In this document: piece after piece, positions 1 through 6,965 of the stretch
Layout of the letters: the number at the start of each line of letters is the position of its first letter
How positions within the stretch are numbered: position 1 is the first letter of the stretch
NCBI RefSeq assembly: GCF_011059105.1
Contig: NZ_JAALLS010000005.1
Coordinates: 1-64,000, forward strand
Direction of reading: 5' to 3'
Source: Fodinibius halophilus
GTDB lineage: Bacteria > Bacteroidota > Rhodothermia > Balneolales > Balneolaceae
Length of the DNA stretch: 64,000 nt
Translations under genes and position numbers: made by a program
The notes under the pieces: model-generated
Seen by the model: only the letters and a program-made list of their open reading frames with translations
The model's database searches: none
What the model was told of the DNA's origin: nothing

Positions 1-588
1 TCACCGGGATAAATATTTGATAATAAAATCTGACCGTTTTTTGCTACTAAAGGCTGATTATTAATTTTTTTGGCGCGAGGAGTCAAAGGGGTAGGAGCCG
101 GGGGAGGTAAGGCCTGGGGATCTCCCTTTCCATAGTTCATTGATCCCGCTAACTCACCATCAAATGTAAATCGCATAATACGATACTGAATCGGATCAAC
201 AACATACAGGTAATTATTCGCTAGAAATATGTTACTCACTTCTAAAAAACTCTCCGGGACCGCGTCCCCGTTGGCCATATGTATTGACAATATCACCATT
301 ACTGTCAAATTCAAATACCGTTGATTCAGCAGTATCATAGACAAATAGATGTGAATTACAATCGTTGTACCGTATAATTTGTGGATTCGATAACTTTTGA
401 TCTTCATACGAGATGAAGGTACGATACTCTTCAAGTGCTACTACTTTTGCAGTATCATGAGTTGGTGCTTGACTAAAATCAATGAACAGGAAGGAAACGA
501 AAATGGAGACCCAAACTACACTATTTATATTATTTGTCAAGATATTCGACCTTGAAAGAGTGAATTTTAAACTTGAAATAGAAATCAT
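1..588 (-). pseudogene. 6-bladed beta-propeller protein, frameshifted and cut by window edge
   Basis: The first part starts at ATG 586-588 and reads a hydrophobic N-terminal segment, then a propeller start ending in the family signature GQRGRGPGEF, and hits TAA at 232-234. The same protein resumes in another frame to base 1 (SNIFLANNYLYVVDP, then YRIMRFTFDGE). Removing one T from the six-T run (A6 on the plus strand at 244-249) restores PGEFLEVSNIFLANNYLYV, which matches the spacing in the other propellers of this locus. No lipobox Cys is visible. It lies downstream of the intact propeller at 687-1910, probably in the same transcript. It is either a genuine frameshift, a phase-variable tract or a sequencing error. 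The C-terminal part lies outside the window. Confidence 0.75.
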
Positions 589-686
589 TATTGATCAGGG
601 AGATAACATATTACCTATTCGACCGGTGTAGGACCATATCATCCTGACACCGAATTTCCTTAGGTAAGATATAGCCCTCGTATTAT

Positions 687-1910
687 TTAGTTCATTTGAA
701 TTCGATATTTCACAATTCTTTGTTGCCCCATTTCCTCATCAGTCACACAAACGTAGGCATATCCATTTTTTACTGTTTTAATAGAACGGCTTTTCGGCCA
801 TCGAAACTTTGCAATCAATTCGCCGGTATTTTCCATCACCCGCCATTCTCGCATACCATCTTCTGGTATAATTGTAGATACCCACAGCCGGTTCCTATCA
901 TCAACAACTATAGAATGGATGGCCGGCCAGGTTTTCGGCAATTCCGCGTGCTCAACCAACCCGCGGTTCCAGTCGTCTTTATCCACTGTGCCAAGAAGTT
1001 CTTCCCGCTTTATTGGCCTCTTTTGAAATGGATAATAAATAGCTCGCTGGTAGTTGCCATCCGGTCCATAGACCTTGATTAAAAAATCATCGGTCCATGT
1101 GGTGTAGATATGATTGTCGTCCGAGATCCTAATCACCGTTCTACCGAGAAAAGGTAACGGTCTAAAATTAGACAAATGGCGGTCTTCGACACGTGTAGTC
1201 AGAATCTCCCTTGATTTCTTTACTTCAAAAACCTCATCAGAAGTAATATTACTTTCCTTGTCCATGAAATAGTATTTTTTTGGACGATCTTTGTCCAGAT
1301 TAGAATTCGGACTCCCAGCCCTTGCATCCATCCTCTGTTTCCTGAATCCTGCTAGATAGGTCCCGTTGTTTCGGATTAAGAGCCTCCATCTGAGCCATCC
1401 GTTTATTTCATCAAACTCGTCTTGATTAACCGAGGATTTAACAGAATTTGACTCAATAACTTTCAATGAATCAAGGGAATAAACTGTCGTCCGAAATCCC
1501 CTAAAATCAAACACATACAGACTACTTGAACCAATTTGGGTATTTGTTATACTTTGAAACTCACCTGGACCTGAACCTTTCCTCCCCAGACTTTTGAGGT
1601 AATTTCCCGCCGGATCAAACACATGAATTTTTGTAGCATCGTTGTCAGCAATAAACACTCTCCCGGACGTATCTACTTCAATACTTTCCAGCCAGCTATA
1701 AAATGAAACAGTATCATCGTGCCACTTTAGTGAATATTTATCGGGAGCTTCAAAAGTCGCTTCCCGAACCAGATCGACAGAAGCGGTTGGGGGCATATCC
1801 CCTGAATATACAACCAAATTCTCTGTTCCTTTAATATGCTTAGGGATATCCTCTTTTTGAGCGGTACATCCAACTAAAACAAACAATATCCAGATTAGTA
1901 AATTTTTCAT
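687..1910 (-). CDS. 6-bladed beta-propeller lipoprotein A
   Basis: Predicted outer-surface or periplasmic lipoprotein of about 407 residues. I start at ATG 1908-1910 because MKNLLIWILFVLVGC is then a standard lipoprotein signal (lipobox LVGC, Cys 15); an upstream in-frame start would add seven residues. Repeated blade motifs of the type VDTSGRVFIADNDATKIHVFD are visible, followed near residue 110-118 by GRKGSGPGEF, a signature shared with the other propellers here. A late VDDRNRLWVST blade is also seen. The fold assignment rests on these NHL/TolB-like repeats and resembles the Bacteroidetes 6-bladed propeller lipoprotein families. It follows peptide 1 (1992-2162) with an intercistronic hairpin between. 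Ligand and function are unknown; pairing with a peptide gene suggests a peptide-binding or peptide-associated role (inference). Confidence 0.85.
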   Translation of the reverse strand: MKNLLIWILFVLVGCTAQKEDIPKHIKGTENLVVYSGDMPPTASVDLVREATFEAPDKYSLKWHDDTVSFYSWLESIEVDTSGRVFIADNDATKIHVFDPAGNYLKSLGRKGSGPGEFQSITNTQIGSSSLYVFDFRGFRTTVYSLDSLKVIESNSVKSSVNQDEFDEINGWLRWRLLIRNNGTYLAGFRKQRMDARAGSPNSNLDKDRPKKYYFMDKESNITSDEVFEVKKSREILTTRVEDRHLSNFRPLPFLGRTVIRISDDNHIYTTWTDDFLIKVYGPDGNYQRAIYYPFQKRPIKREELLGTVDKDDWNRGLVEHAELPKTWPAIHSIVVDDRNRLWVSTIIPEDGMREWRVMENTGELIAKFRWPKSRSIKTVKNGYAYVCVTDEEMGQQRIVKYRIQMN

Positions 1911-1925
1911 AAAATAATATAGATA

Positions 1926-1964
1926 TAACACAAGCTTGAAGGGCTATCCTCCAAACTTGTGTTA
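1926..1964 (-). other. Intercistronic hairpin between peptide 1 and propeller A
   Basis: The arms taacacaagcttg (1926-1938) and caaacttgtgtta (1952-1964) pair over 13 bp with a single G-U-type mismatch, around a 13-nt loop. It lies between the stop of peptide 1 and the start of the propeller, without a strong T-tract on the minus strand, so it may be an attenuator or an mRNA-stabilising 3' structure. Equivalent hairpins occur in the other peptide-propeller pairs. Confidence 0.6.
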
Positions 1965-1991
1965 AAGATTATTTTTTAAATTAAAAACCAA

Positions 1992-2162
1992 CTACTCTTT
2001 GTCACACATGCATGTTCCCCAAGAACAACCTGTTGGCGGGCTCCCCCCTTCATAGTCATAGCAATTGCACCCCCAATCAGAACAACAATAACAATTGGGC
2101 TCCATAGCACCTGCCTTTACATTTTTCATTTCATTTCGACTAAGTGTTTTTGCAAATGACAT
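1992..2162 (-). CDS. Cys-rich leader peptide 1 (56 aa, 8 Cys)
   Basis: Small gene: ATG at 2160-2162, TAG at 1992-1994, 56 residues. The leader MSFAKTLSRNEMKNVKAG is almost identical to those of three other small genes in this locus and resembles double-glycine (here Ala-Gly) bacteriocin-type or RiPP leaders of Bacteroidetes. The core after AG has eight Cys with spacing C-x-C-C-x4-C-x-C-x10-C-x4-C-x-C, plus several Gly, Trp and Tyr. Paralogy supports the start: an AAGGTGACT motif precedes each such gene by 4-6 nt. It lies downstream of the AraC-type gene at 2302-2709 and the 12-bp repeats at 2250-2273. A secreted, disulfide-bonded peptide is inferred from the even Cys number and the neighbouring VKOR/DsbA gene; activity is unknown. 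Confidence 0.85.
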   Translation of the reverse strand: MSFAKTLSRNEMKNVKAGAMEPNCYCCSDWGCNCYDYEGGSPPTGCSWGTCMCDKE

Positions 2163-2240
2163 AATTAGTCACCTTGTATTTAATTAAAAATTTATTGTTG
2201 CTGCTATCACAGCTGATAGTACGATATTAAAGTTGCCAGT

Positions 2241-2293
2241 CACATGATTGAGATCTCTCCTGAAATACCTCCTGAATTTTATACTGAGAAATG
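2241..2293 (-). promoter_or_regulatory. Conserved upstream element with two 12-bp tandem repeats (copy 1)
   Basis: On the plus strand two 12-mers abut: gagatctctcct (2250-2261) and gaaatacctcct (2262-2273), flanked by conserved catg and by a tail ending actgagaaatg. The proximal repeat begins 88 bp upstream of the peptide-1 start. The same element occurs at 6209-6259, 6817-6867 and 8322-8396. I infer an operator or other cis-element, possibly for the adjacent AraC-type proteins; binding is not shown by sequence alone. Confidence 0.6.
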
Positions 2294-2301
2294 TTGGGAT
2301 T

Positions 2302-2709
2302 TTATGCCACCTCTTTGGCATCTTTACGCCAATCGGAAGGTCCCATATCCATTTCTCGCTTGAACGCTTTACAAAATGCAGAAAGAGAATTAAAACCTAC
2401 GGTTAACGCCACACGAGTTACAGGAAGATCCATTTCTCGTAATATTCTCTTTGCCGCCTTTATGCGATGATGCAGAATATATTCCTTAGGATAATATCCC
2501 ACATGCCGGGCAAAACAAGCAGAGAAAATTTTCTTTTTTATATGACATTTCTCTTTAAGCCATGAAACACTTAACGACGCATCAAACAAGTTTTCATGGA
2601 TACAACTGACCACAATTTGAATATTCTCTGGCCAATCGATATCTGGGGGTGATAATTCATCTAAATAGTTTTTTGACAACACTAAAATTCCCTCTTGTTG
2701 TTGATCCAT
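2302..2709 (-). CDS. AraC-type DNA-binding domain protein 1
   Basis: Stand-alone AraC/XylS DNA-binding protein of about 135 residues with no sensor domain. I start at ATG 2707-2709 (MDQQQEGILVLSKN) because the paralogue at 8405-8812 aligns from this point; a start at 2745 would add 12 residues. The first helix-turn-helix is around LSVSWLKEKCHIKKKIFSACFARHVG and the second around LPVTRVALTVGFNSLSAFCKAFKR, with the family's conserved GY.P..Y....R...A..L pattern between. It sits immediately upstream of the 12-bp repeats and peptide 1, so local regulation of the peptide gene is likely (inference). How it senses a signal is not visible; the N-terminal 35 residues match no domain I recognise. Confidence 0.85.
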   Translation of the reverse strand: MDQQQEGILVLSKNYLDELSPPDIDWPENIQIVVSCIHENLFDASLSVSWLKEKCHIKKKIFSACFARHVGYYPKEYILHHRIKAAKRILREMDLPVTRVALTVGFNSLSAFCKAFKREMDMGPSDWRKDAKEVA

Positions 2710-2891
2710 AAATGTTTTTTTCCTGATGCTATTTCGACTAGTCAAATGTTCAAGAGTATAAACCCAAGCAAATATTACATTAGAAAATGCTAATGCTACT
2801 GATATTAAGTAAATAGTCGCTCGTTTTTAAAATTTCAGAAAATAACAAAAGCTATCTGCTTTTCTGTTCTCCTATTCAGCTCTGGGGGTTC

Positions 2892-4142
2892 TCAATGTAT
2901 TTGAATTTTATACTTCACAATCTGGCCTACTCCCCTCTCATCCTCTTCTTGGGTATAGAGATAGCCGTTTTTAACTGTTTTAATAGGTTTTTGTCGTGGC
3001 CATTCAAATTTGGTGATCACTTCACCTGATTTCTCTAATATCCACCACTCATAAATCTCCATATCCTCCACTATAGTAGCTACCCAAAGCCGGTCTTTGT
3101 CATCAAAGAACATTGTGTGCAATGCGGGCCATTGATTAGGCAGACTTTCAGCTTCACGGATCATTTTCAAACCTATTTTGCCCGGCCCTAAACCTGACAA
3201 ATCTTTTTTTTCATAATATTCTAACAGTTCCTCTGCAGTCACCGATACATTATCAAAAGGATATTCAATAGATCGTTGATATTCCCCTTCTGAGTTTAGT
3301 ATATCGATTTTAAACTCCATGGAACGAGCTGTATATAATTCACCTTTTTCAGTAACGGTAAAAAGTGATTTTTCAAAAAATGAAAACGAACGTATCGCCC
3401 AATAAGGAGTGGGAACATTTTTAACATGGTATGTCAAATACCTTTTGCCTTTTTGTTGTAGTACAGGTCCATCTATAACAGAACCAGTACTGTCCAACAC
3501 AAAATACCGAATGTACTTTGTAGAATCTAAATATACAGATGGTGACTTTCGATATGAAACTAAGAACTTTCCACTTTGTTTGGGATATATTTTATTGGGG
3601 GAATAGCCCTCCAGTTTTATATAGTCATCCCTATTCGATGGTATTAGTTTTAACGTTTGATCAAATGATAGTTCTTTATTTAAGTTAAAAACTTGTGCAC
3701 GGGAGGGATAATAATTGCCAGCACCACTATAATCTGTAACATATAACTTATTCAAATATATGCATACTGTAGTGTTTGGTGTTATAGCTGCAAATTCTGC
3801 CGGTCCATTACCTTCCCTACCCAGTGAAGTGTAATAGCTCCCATCAGTATTAAATACGTGAACAGTGGTCTGATCCATATCAGCAATATATACTCTATTC
3901 TTATCATCTACGGTAAAGTCTGCAATATCGCCTACAAGGATTTCATTAGTAGTACCGTAGCTCTGCATTCGTTTAATACTCATCTCTTTAAAAGAGGAAT
4001 CTGGGGTACTTTCTTTTTTTTGTAAGGCAGCAGAATCAACAGCTTGGGTTAATTCTCGATGATAGTTATTGACTTCTCGATCTTTTTTTTTGGAAAAACT
4101 CAAAAAAGTAATAAAAAATATTATAACAGTGAATAATCTCAT
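2892..4142 (-). CDS. 6-bladed beta-propeller protein B, lipobox lost
   Basis: About 416 residues starting at ATG 4140-4142 (MRLFTVIIFFITFLSFS, then a Lys/Asp-rich stretch). Propeller blades are visible (FTVDDKNRVYIADMDQTTVHVF, then GREGNGPAEF, and later FFDDKDRLWVATIVED). The last third closely parallels propeller A, including a shared ending in which a VKNGY motif is followed by IVKYKIQ. Unlike propellers A, C, D, E and F it has no Cys at the end of the signal segment: the position where a lipobox LSC is expected reads LSFS before the Lys-rich stretch. The product may therefore be periplasmic or membrane-anchored rather than lipidated. It is the partner of peptide 2 (4204-4404), separated by a short hairpin. 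Confidence 0.85.
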   Translation of the reverse strand: MRLFTVIIFFITFLSFSKKKDREVNNYHRELTQAVDSAALQKKESTPDSSFKEMSIKRMQSYGTTNEILVGDIADFTVDDKNRVYIADMDQTTVHVFNTDGSYYTSLGREGNGPAEFAAITPNTTVCIYLNKLYVTDYSGAGNYYPSRAQVFNLNKELSFDQTLKLIPSNRDDYIKLEGYSPNKIYPKQSGKFLVSYRKSPSVYLDSTKYIRYFVLDSTGSVIDGPVLQQKGKRYLTYHVKNVPTPYWAIRSFSFFEKSLFTVTEKGELYTARSMEFKIDILNSEGEYQRSIEYPFDNVSVTAEELLEYYEKKDLSGLGPGKIGLKMIREAESLPNQWPALHTMFFDDKDRLWVATIVEDMEIYEWWILEKSGEVITKFEWPRQKPIKTVKNGYLYTQEEDERGVGQIVKYKIQIH

Positions 4143-4157
4143 ATTAATATATTTATT

Positions 4158-4179
4158 GGGCCCCATTCGCATGAGGCCC
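4158..4179 (-). other. Intercistronic hairpin between peptide 2 and propeller B
   Basis: gggccccat (4158-4166) and atgaggccc (4171-4179) form a nine-pair stem with one mismatch and a 4-nt loop. No T-tract follows on the minus strand, so this is a weak terminator or a structural element. Its placement equals the hairpins after peptides 1, 4 and 5. Confidence 0.5.
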
Positions 4180-4203
4180 TATCCAAAATAAAGTTGACCT
4201 TTC

Positions 4204-4404
4204 TCAATGTACACATCTGCCGGGAGCCGGTCCAGGAGAACCAGCTTCGCCAGGTCCACACATTCGATAAAGTGCAGTGACACAATCTTCTCCGTCAACA
4301 AAACCTTGACAGGTTGAATTTTGACAACCATCACAACGTACATGCATTCTTCCCGCTTTAACATTTTTCATTTCATCTCGACTTAGCGTTTTCATAAATG
4401 ACAT
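4204..4404 (-). CDS. Cys-rich leader peptide 2 (66 aa, 6 Cys)
   Basis: Leader MSFMKTLSRDEMKNVKAG is followed by a 48-residue core with six Cys (C-x2-C-x4-C-x8-C-x7-C-x14-C) and a Gly/Pro-rich stretch near the C-terminus. The start is fixed by leader conservation and by the CGGTGACT motif just upstream. It begins 97 nt after the stop of the VKOR/DsbA-like gene and lacks the 12-bp upstream repeats, so it is probably co-transcribed with the folding enzyme. The shared leader suggests a common export or maturation route. No modifying enzyme such as a radical SAM protein, LanM or YcaO was seen in the window, which favours disulfides as the core modification (inference). Confidence 0.85.
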   Translation of the reverse strand: MSFMKTLSRDEMKNVKAGRMHVRCDGCQNSTCQGFVDGEDCVTALYRMCGPGEAGSPGPAPGRCVH

Positions 4405-4501
4405 AAATAGTCACCGTTTGTTTTTTATTATGAATTATTGATAAGCCTGTTTCGACCATAAAAATTTAGCCGGCCAAGGCACAAGCAGCCTCTCTGCTCC
4501 C

Positions 4502-5344
4502 TCAAGCAAGTTCTTTTGATCCGTTTTTATTTTCAGCCATTCGTCGGGTTTTCAATAGGTCGGCAACCCCCGGCACCAGGGCTATAAGATCATCGGATCG
4601 ATAGTTCCCGGGCATCTTGAAACCATTAATAATAAAAGTGGGCGTCGCCGATATTTCTTGCTCTGCAATCCAGGCGTAGTGCTGTTCCTCTATATTTGAC
4701 AAATCACTATCTGTTGATTCTTGCAACTTATAGTTCTCTCGAAACCAATCAGGATCCATCTCTTCATACCAATCGGCAATTAGCGTCTGGGTACGGCGTT
4801 GTTCATCTCCCGTTCCCTGAATATGCTGTTGCCAGTAGCGAATCAAATAGGTACTTGCCGACAGTTCACCGATGGTATTATCCCTCCCTCTTGTAAACCG
4901 AATAGTGAACGAAATTTGGGACGGATAAATACTTAACAGTTGTTGGATATTGCTAAAGGCCATTCGGCAGGGATTACAGTGCAGATTAGCCACCACCAAA
5001 ATACGTAGTGGAGCCTCAGGGTTACCTAATGTTATCTCATTGGAAAAAGGAGAAATATCAAACTGTTCTCCCGAACGTAAAAAATGGACAAATACCTCCG
5101 GGTCTGACTTTACCCGATTTGCTTTTATTAACTCTTGGCTGACTTTTTGAGCATCATTAAAATTGATTTTCAGCAATAGTATGGCAGAAGTTACAAAAAC
5201 AAATATTACGGCTGATATCAGTATTGCGATCGGCTGTATCCCGCCAAACATCTGCATCTCGTACATTGTAGCAACAACTCCTGCTTGCACGATCAATACT
5301 GCATCCACCGCTAAACATAAACGACACCATGTCTTTGCTTTCAC
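4502..5344 (-). CDS. VKOR C-terminal half fused to DsbA/thioredoxin-like domain
   Basis: Second half of a VKOR-thioredoxin fusion. Reading from GTG at 5342-5344, it opens with TWCRLC, the active-site CxxC of vitamin K epoxide reductase homologues (C7, C10), then two membrane segments (about 11-30 and 36-59). A periplasmic DsbA-like domain follows with HCNPC (C123-C126) and a cis-Pro motif SATPTF. Such enzymes oxidise a partner thioredoxin and pass electrons to quinone, making disulfides in the periplasm. The loop cysteines of the same VKOR domain lie in the upstream ORF (5348-6121), in the same frame and separated only by a TAG and one AAA codon. Activity requires readthrough, reassembly of the two parts or correction of the stop. 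The genomic position suggests the Cys-rich peptides are its substrates. Confidence 0.85.
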   Translation of the reverse strand: MKAKTWCRLCLAVDAVLIVQAGVVATMYEMQMFGGIQPIAILISAVIFVFVTSAILLLKINFNDAQKVSQELIKANRVKSDPEVFVHFLRSGEQFDISPFSNEITLGNPEAPLRILVVANLHCNPCRMAFSNIQQLLSIYPSQISFTIRFTRGRDNTIGELSASTYLIRYWQQHIQGTGDEQRRTQTLIADWYEEMDPDWFRENYKLQESTDSDLSNIEEQHYAWIAEQEISATPTFIINGFKMPGNYRSDDLIALVPGVADLLKTRRMAENKNGSKELA

Positions 5345-5350
5345 TTTCTA
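5345..5350 (-). other. In-frame TAG interrupting the C39-VKOR-DsbA fusion
   Basis: Reading the minus strand the codons are TTA TAC TAT TAG AAA GTG AAA GCA AAG. Frame is unbroken, and protein similarity continues across the stop (YSLYY-stop-KVKAKTWC). Homologous fusions commonly carry Gln or a similar residue here, so CAG to TAG is the simplest origin. A GTG three bases after the stop could permit reinitiation of the second half. Confidence 0.8.
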
Positions 5351-6121
5351 ATAGTATAATGAATAGCCAATGACCGGGAGCGTGGCTATAGCGGCTCCTC
5401 CAAATAGCCACATAAATGAGGCCGGACTCCCCAAAAGGGGTATACATAATCCCATTATTAATAATTGAGATATGAAGTAACTTGCAGTAGCGTCAGCAAA
5501 GCTAAAACTGCCAAATAGGTTGGCCTCTTCGGCATTTAAGATACGATCACAATTGGTCCCTTTTCGGGCATTACAAAACGTCTCCACCGGTTCATAGGTA
5601 ACGCCCAGATCTTTAGCTACTAGCAGATAACCGATAATACTCCCCGCCATGGCCGTTGCAAACAGGGAAAGGTATAGCCAGCTCAACCCTTGAATAACCG
5701 GAAGGGCAATAAGACCTACCAGAGCAGCTCCCAAAACAACAGCTATTCTACCCTGTTTTTTTTCACTGGCTAACTGTTCATTGTGTTCAGTATCCACAAT
5801 AGTATCAGTAGATTCAGCCTTTAATACTACCCCATCCCAGTGTTCCAAATCTATTTCGTCTGTTTCCAGGTCACTTTTTCGTTCGACAACTACAAACTTT
5901 CCCCCGCCTTCATCAAGGTGTAGTACACAGGGGAACGGCAGATCCTGTAAATGCTTCTTTTCAACCTGTCCCACTTCATAATCAACGCCCAACCTGTCCA
6001 GCACATCCGCCACGCTTAATAGAGATGGATAATCGGGATGTTCAAGAATGGCCTGTTTGCAATAGTTTTTGGATATCGGGATATCCAAGCTCTCTAAATA
6101 ATCACTTATTACCTGTTCCAT
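5348..6121 (-). CDS. C39-like domain plus first part of VKOR domain
   Basis: 257 residues from ATG 6119-6121. Residues 1-105 resemble the peptidase C39-like domain found at the N-terminus of Bacteroidetes VKOR fusions: SKNYCKQAILEHPDYPSLLS, then VADVLDRLGVDYEV, then a strand pair with GGGKFVVV. The position where C39 peptidases carry the catalytic His (usually HFVV) is Lys 75, so proteolysis is unlikely and a leader-binding role is possible. Residues 124-257 hold four membrane helices and the VKOR loop cysteines C183 and C191 (C-x7-C followed by DRIL and LFG). The rest of the catalytic core, WCRLC, lies after the TAG in the next ORF. Upstream is a copy of the 12-bp repeat element. Confidence 0.85.
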   Translation of the reverse strand: MEQVISDYLESLDIPISKNYCKQAILEHPDYPSLLSVADVLDRLGVDYEVGQVEKKHLQDLPFPCVLHLDEGGGKFVVVERKSDLETDEIDLEHWDGVVLKAESTDTIVDTEHNEQLASEKKQGRIAVVLGAALVGLIALPVIQGLSWLYLSLFATAMAGSIIGYLLVAKDLGVTYEPVETFCNARKGTNCDRILNAEEANLFGSFSFADATASYFISQLLIMGLCIPLLGSPASFMWLFGGAAIATLPVIGYSLYY

Positions 6122-6208
6122 AACATATTTCCAGTATTAAATGTAGGTTCTCTTTTATAAATCAGTATTTATTTTTCAGAAACTGTTATTTACAAAAGAG
6201 AATTCTTT

Positions 6209-6259
6209 CATGCTTGAGATATCTCCTGAAATACCTCCTGAATTTTATACTGATAAATG
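6209..6259 (-). promoter_or_regulatory. Conserved upstream element with two 12-bp tandem repeats (VKOR copy)
   Basis: gagatatctcct (6216-6227) and gaaatacctcct (6228-6239) stand 95 bp upstream of the C39-VKOR start. Its presence before the folding enzyme as well as the peptide genes suggests coordinated control of peptide and oxidoreductase. Confidence 0.6.
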
Positions 6260-6545
6260 TCACAGTTTTATGTCACTTCTTTGATCATCTCTCCATAGAA
6301 TAGTATTTAGTTATCTTGCAAAAAACAGAGTATAAAATAGCCTTACAAATTTGGAAAAAAGATTTCATCGCATAGTCTTACAAATGGTGAACGAATTAAT
6401 CCCCCTCTTCAAATACCCATATTCCATTGAGTACTTATTGTGATATATATTGGAAAAGAAAAAATGAAACTCAATATAAAATCAGTTCCATTTTAAAATA
6501 AAGAGGAAGCCTTTAAACTCCCCCCTCTCATATACATGTTGTGTA
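6260..6545. other. Non-coding gap with remnant of an AraC gene 3' end
   Basis: Bases 6260-6292 match the last codons and stop of the two AraC-type genes (minus-strand reading ends ...IKEVT-stop against ...AKEVA-stop), but no AraC coding sequence continues upstream. This looks like the edge of a deleted or recombined AraC-operator block. From about 6293 to 6545 I see no gene; the DNA is AT-rich. Confidence 0.5.
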
Positions 6546-6737
6546 TTATTCACGAATACATTCACATGGCACTATGTTTCTTTGTTTGGGCGGACATGAT
6601 GATTCAGAATCATAAAAATCTGAACATTCCGTACAATTAACATCTGCATATTCACAACATTTATTACAACCAGCAGGACTAAAACCAGCCTTTATATTTT
6701 TCATTTCATCTCGACTTAGTGTTTTCATGAATGACAT
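6546..6737 (-). CDS. Cys-rich leader peptide 3 (63 aa, 8 Cys)
   Basis: Leader MSFMKTLSRDEMKNIKAG, then a 45-residue core with eight Cys (C-x2-C-C-x7-C-x2-C-x9-C-x9-C-x-C) and many acidic residues. The start follows an AAAAGGTGACT motif and is fixed by leader identity. The 12-bp repeats begin 87 bp upstream. Unlike the other peptides it has no propeller gene directly downstream; the next gene on the strand is the C39-VKOR gene, 424 bp away behind its own upstream element. The peptide is predicted to be exported and oxidised, with function unknown. Confidence 0.85.
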   Translation of the reverse strand: MSFMKTLSRDEMKNIKAGFSPAGCNKCCEYADVNCTECSDFYDSESSCPPKQRNIVPCECIRE

Positions 6738-6816
6738 AATTAGTCACCTTTTGTTTAGTTAATAATTATTATTGTTGGTAATGCAGCTGATAGCAGCATA
6801 ACAAGGCTGGCAGACA

Positions 6817-6867
6817 CATGCTTGAGATGTGTCCTGAGATTTCTCCTGAATTTTGTACAGTGAAATG
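6817..6867 (-). promoter_or_regulatory. Conserved upstream element with two 12-bp tandem repeats (copy 3)
   Basis: gagatgtgtcct (6824-6835) and gagatttctcct (6836-6847), 87 bp from the peptide-3 start, with the same flanks as the other copies. Sequence from the element to the start codon is nearly the same as at peptide 4. Confidence 0.6.
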
Positions 6868-6965
6868 AGTTAAAGCCATCTCATTTTCTTGGCCGCCATA
6901 CTAGTCAAAACTGATACAATACAGTGGTATTGACAATAATTGATGTATCATTGCCCATATCCGAA

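Larger units (their letters stand above)
2109..2870 (-). repeat. Duplicated leader-operator-AraC block, copy 1
   Basis: The stretch containing the peptide-1 leader codons, its 5' region, the 12-bp tandem repeats, the AraC-type gene and about 120 bp upstream of that gene is closely similar to 8189-8925. The similarity extends through non-coding DNA, for example a tract reading attagaaaatgctaatgct at both sites, while the peptide cores and propellers outside it differ. It looks like a segmental duplication that carried the regulator and leader while swapping the core. Boundaries are by eye. Confidence 0.7.

Noticed and set aside
4179-4364. 61-aa frame overlapping peptide 2
   Set aside because: Shares only the DNA of peptide 2; the leader frame is supported by three paralogues and this one is not.
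5348-5350. Amber codon decoded as pyrrolysine
   Set aside because: No pyl genes are in the window, the organism type makes it unlikely, and homologues appear to have an ordinary residue here. A mutation, error or readthrough is simpler.
5157-5447. 96-aa minus-strand frame across the TAG of the VKOR gene
   Set aside because: It is out of frame with both VKOR halves and carries no membrane or redox motif expected here.
5800-6121. Active C39 leader peptidase
   Set aside because: The position of the catalytic His is Lys and there is no linked ABC exporter domain, so I treat the domain as non-proteolytic.
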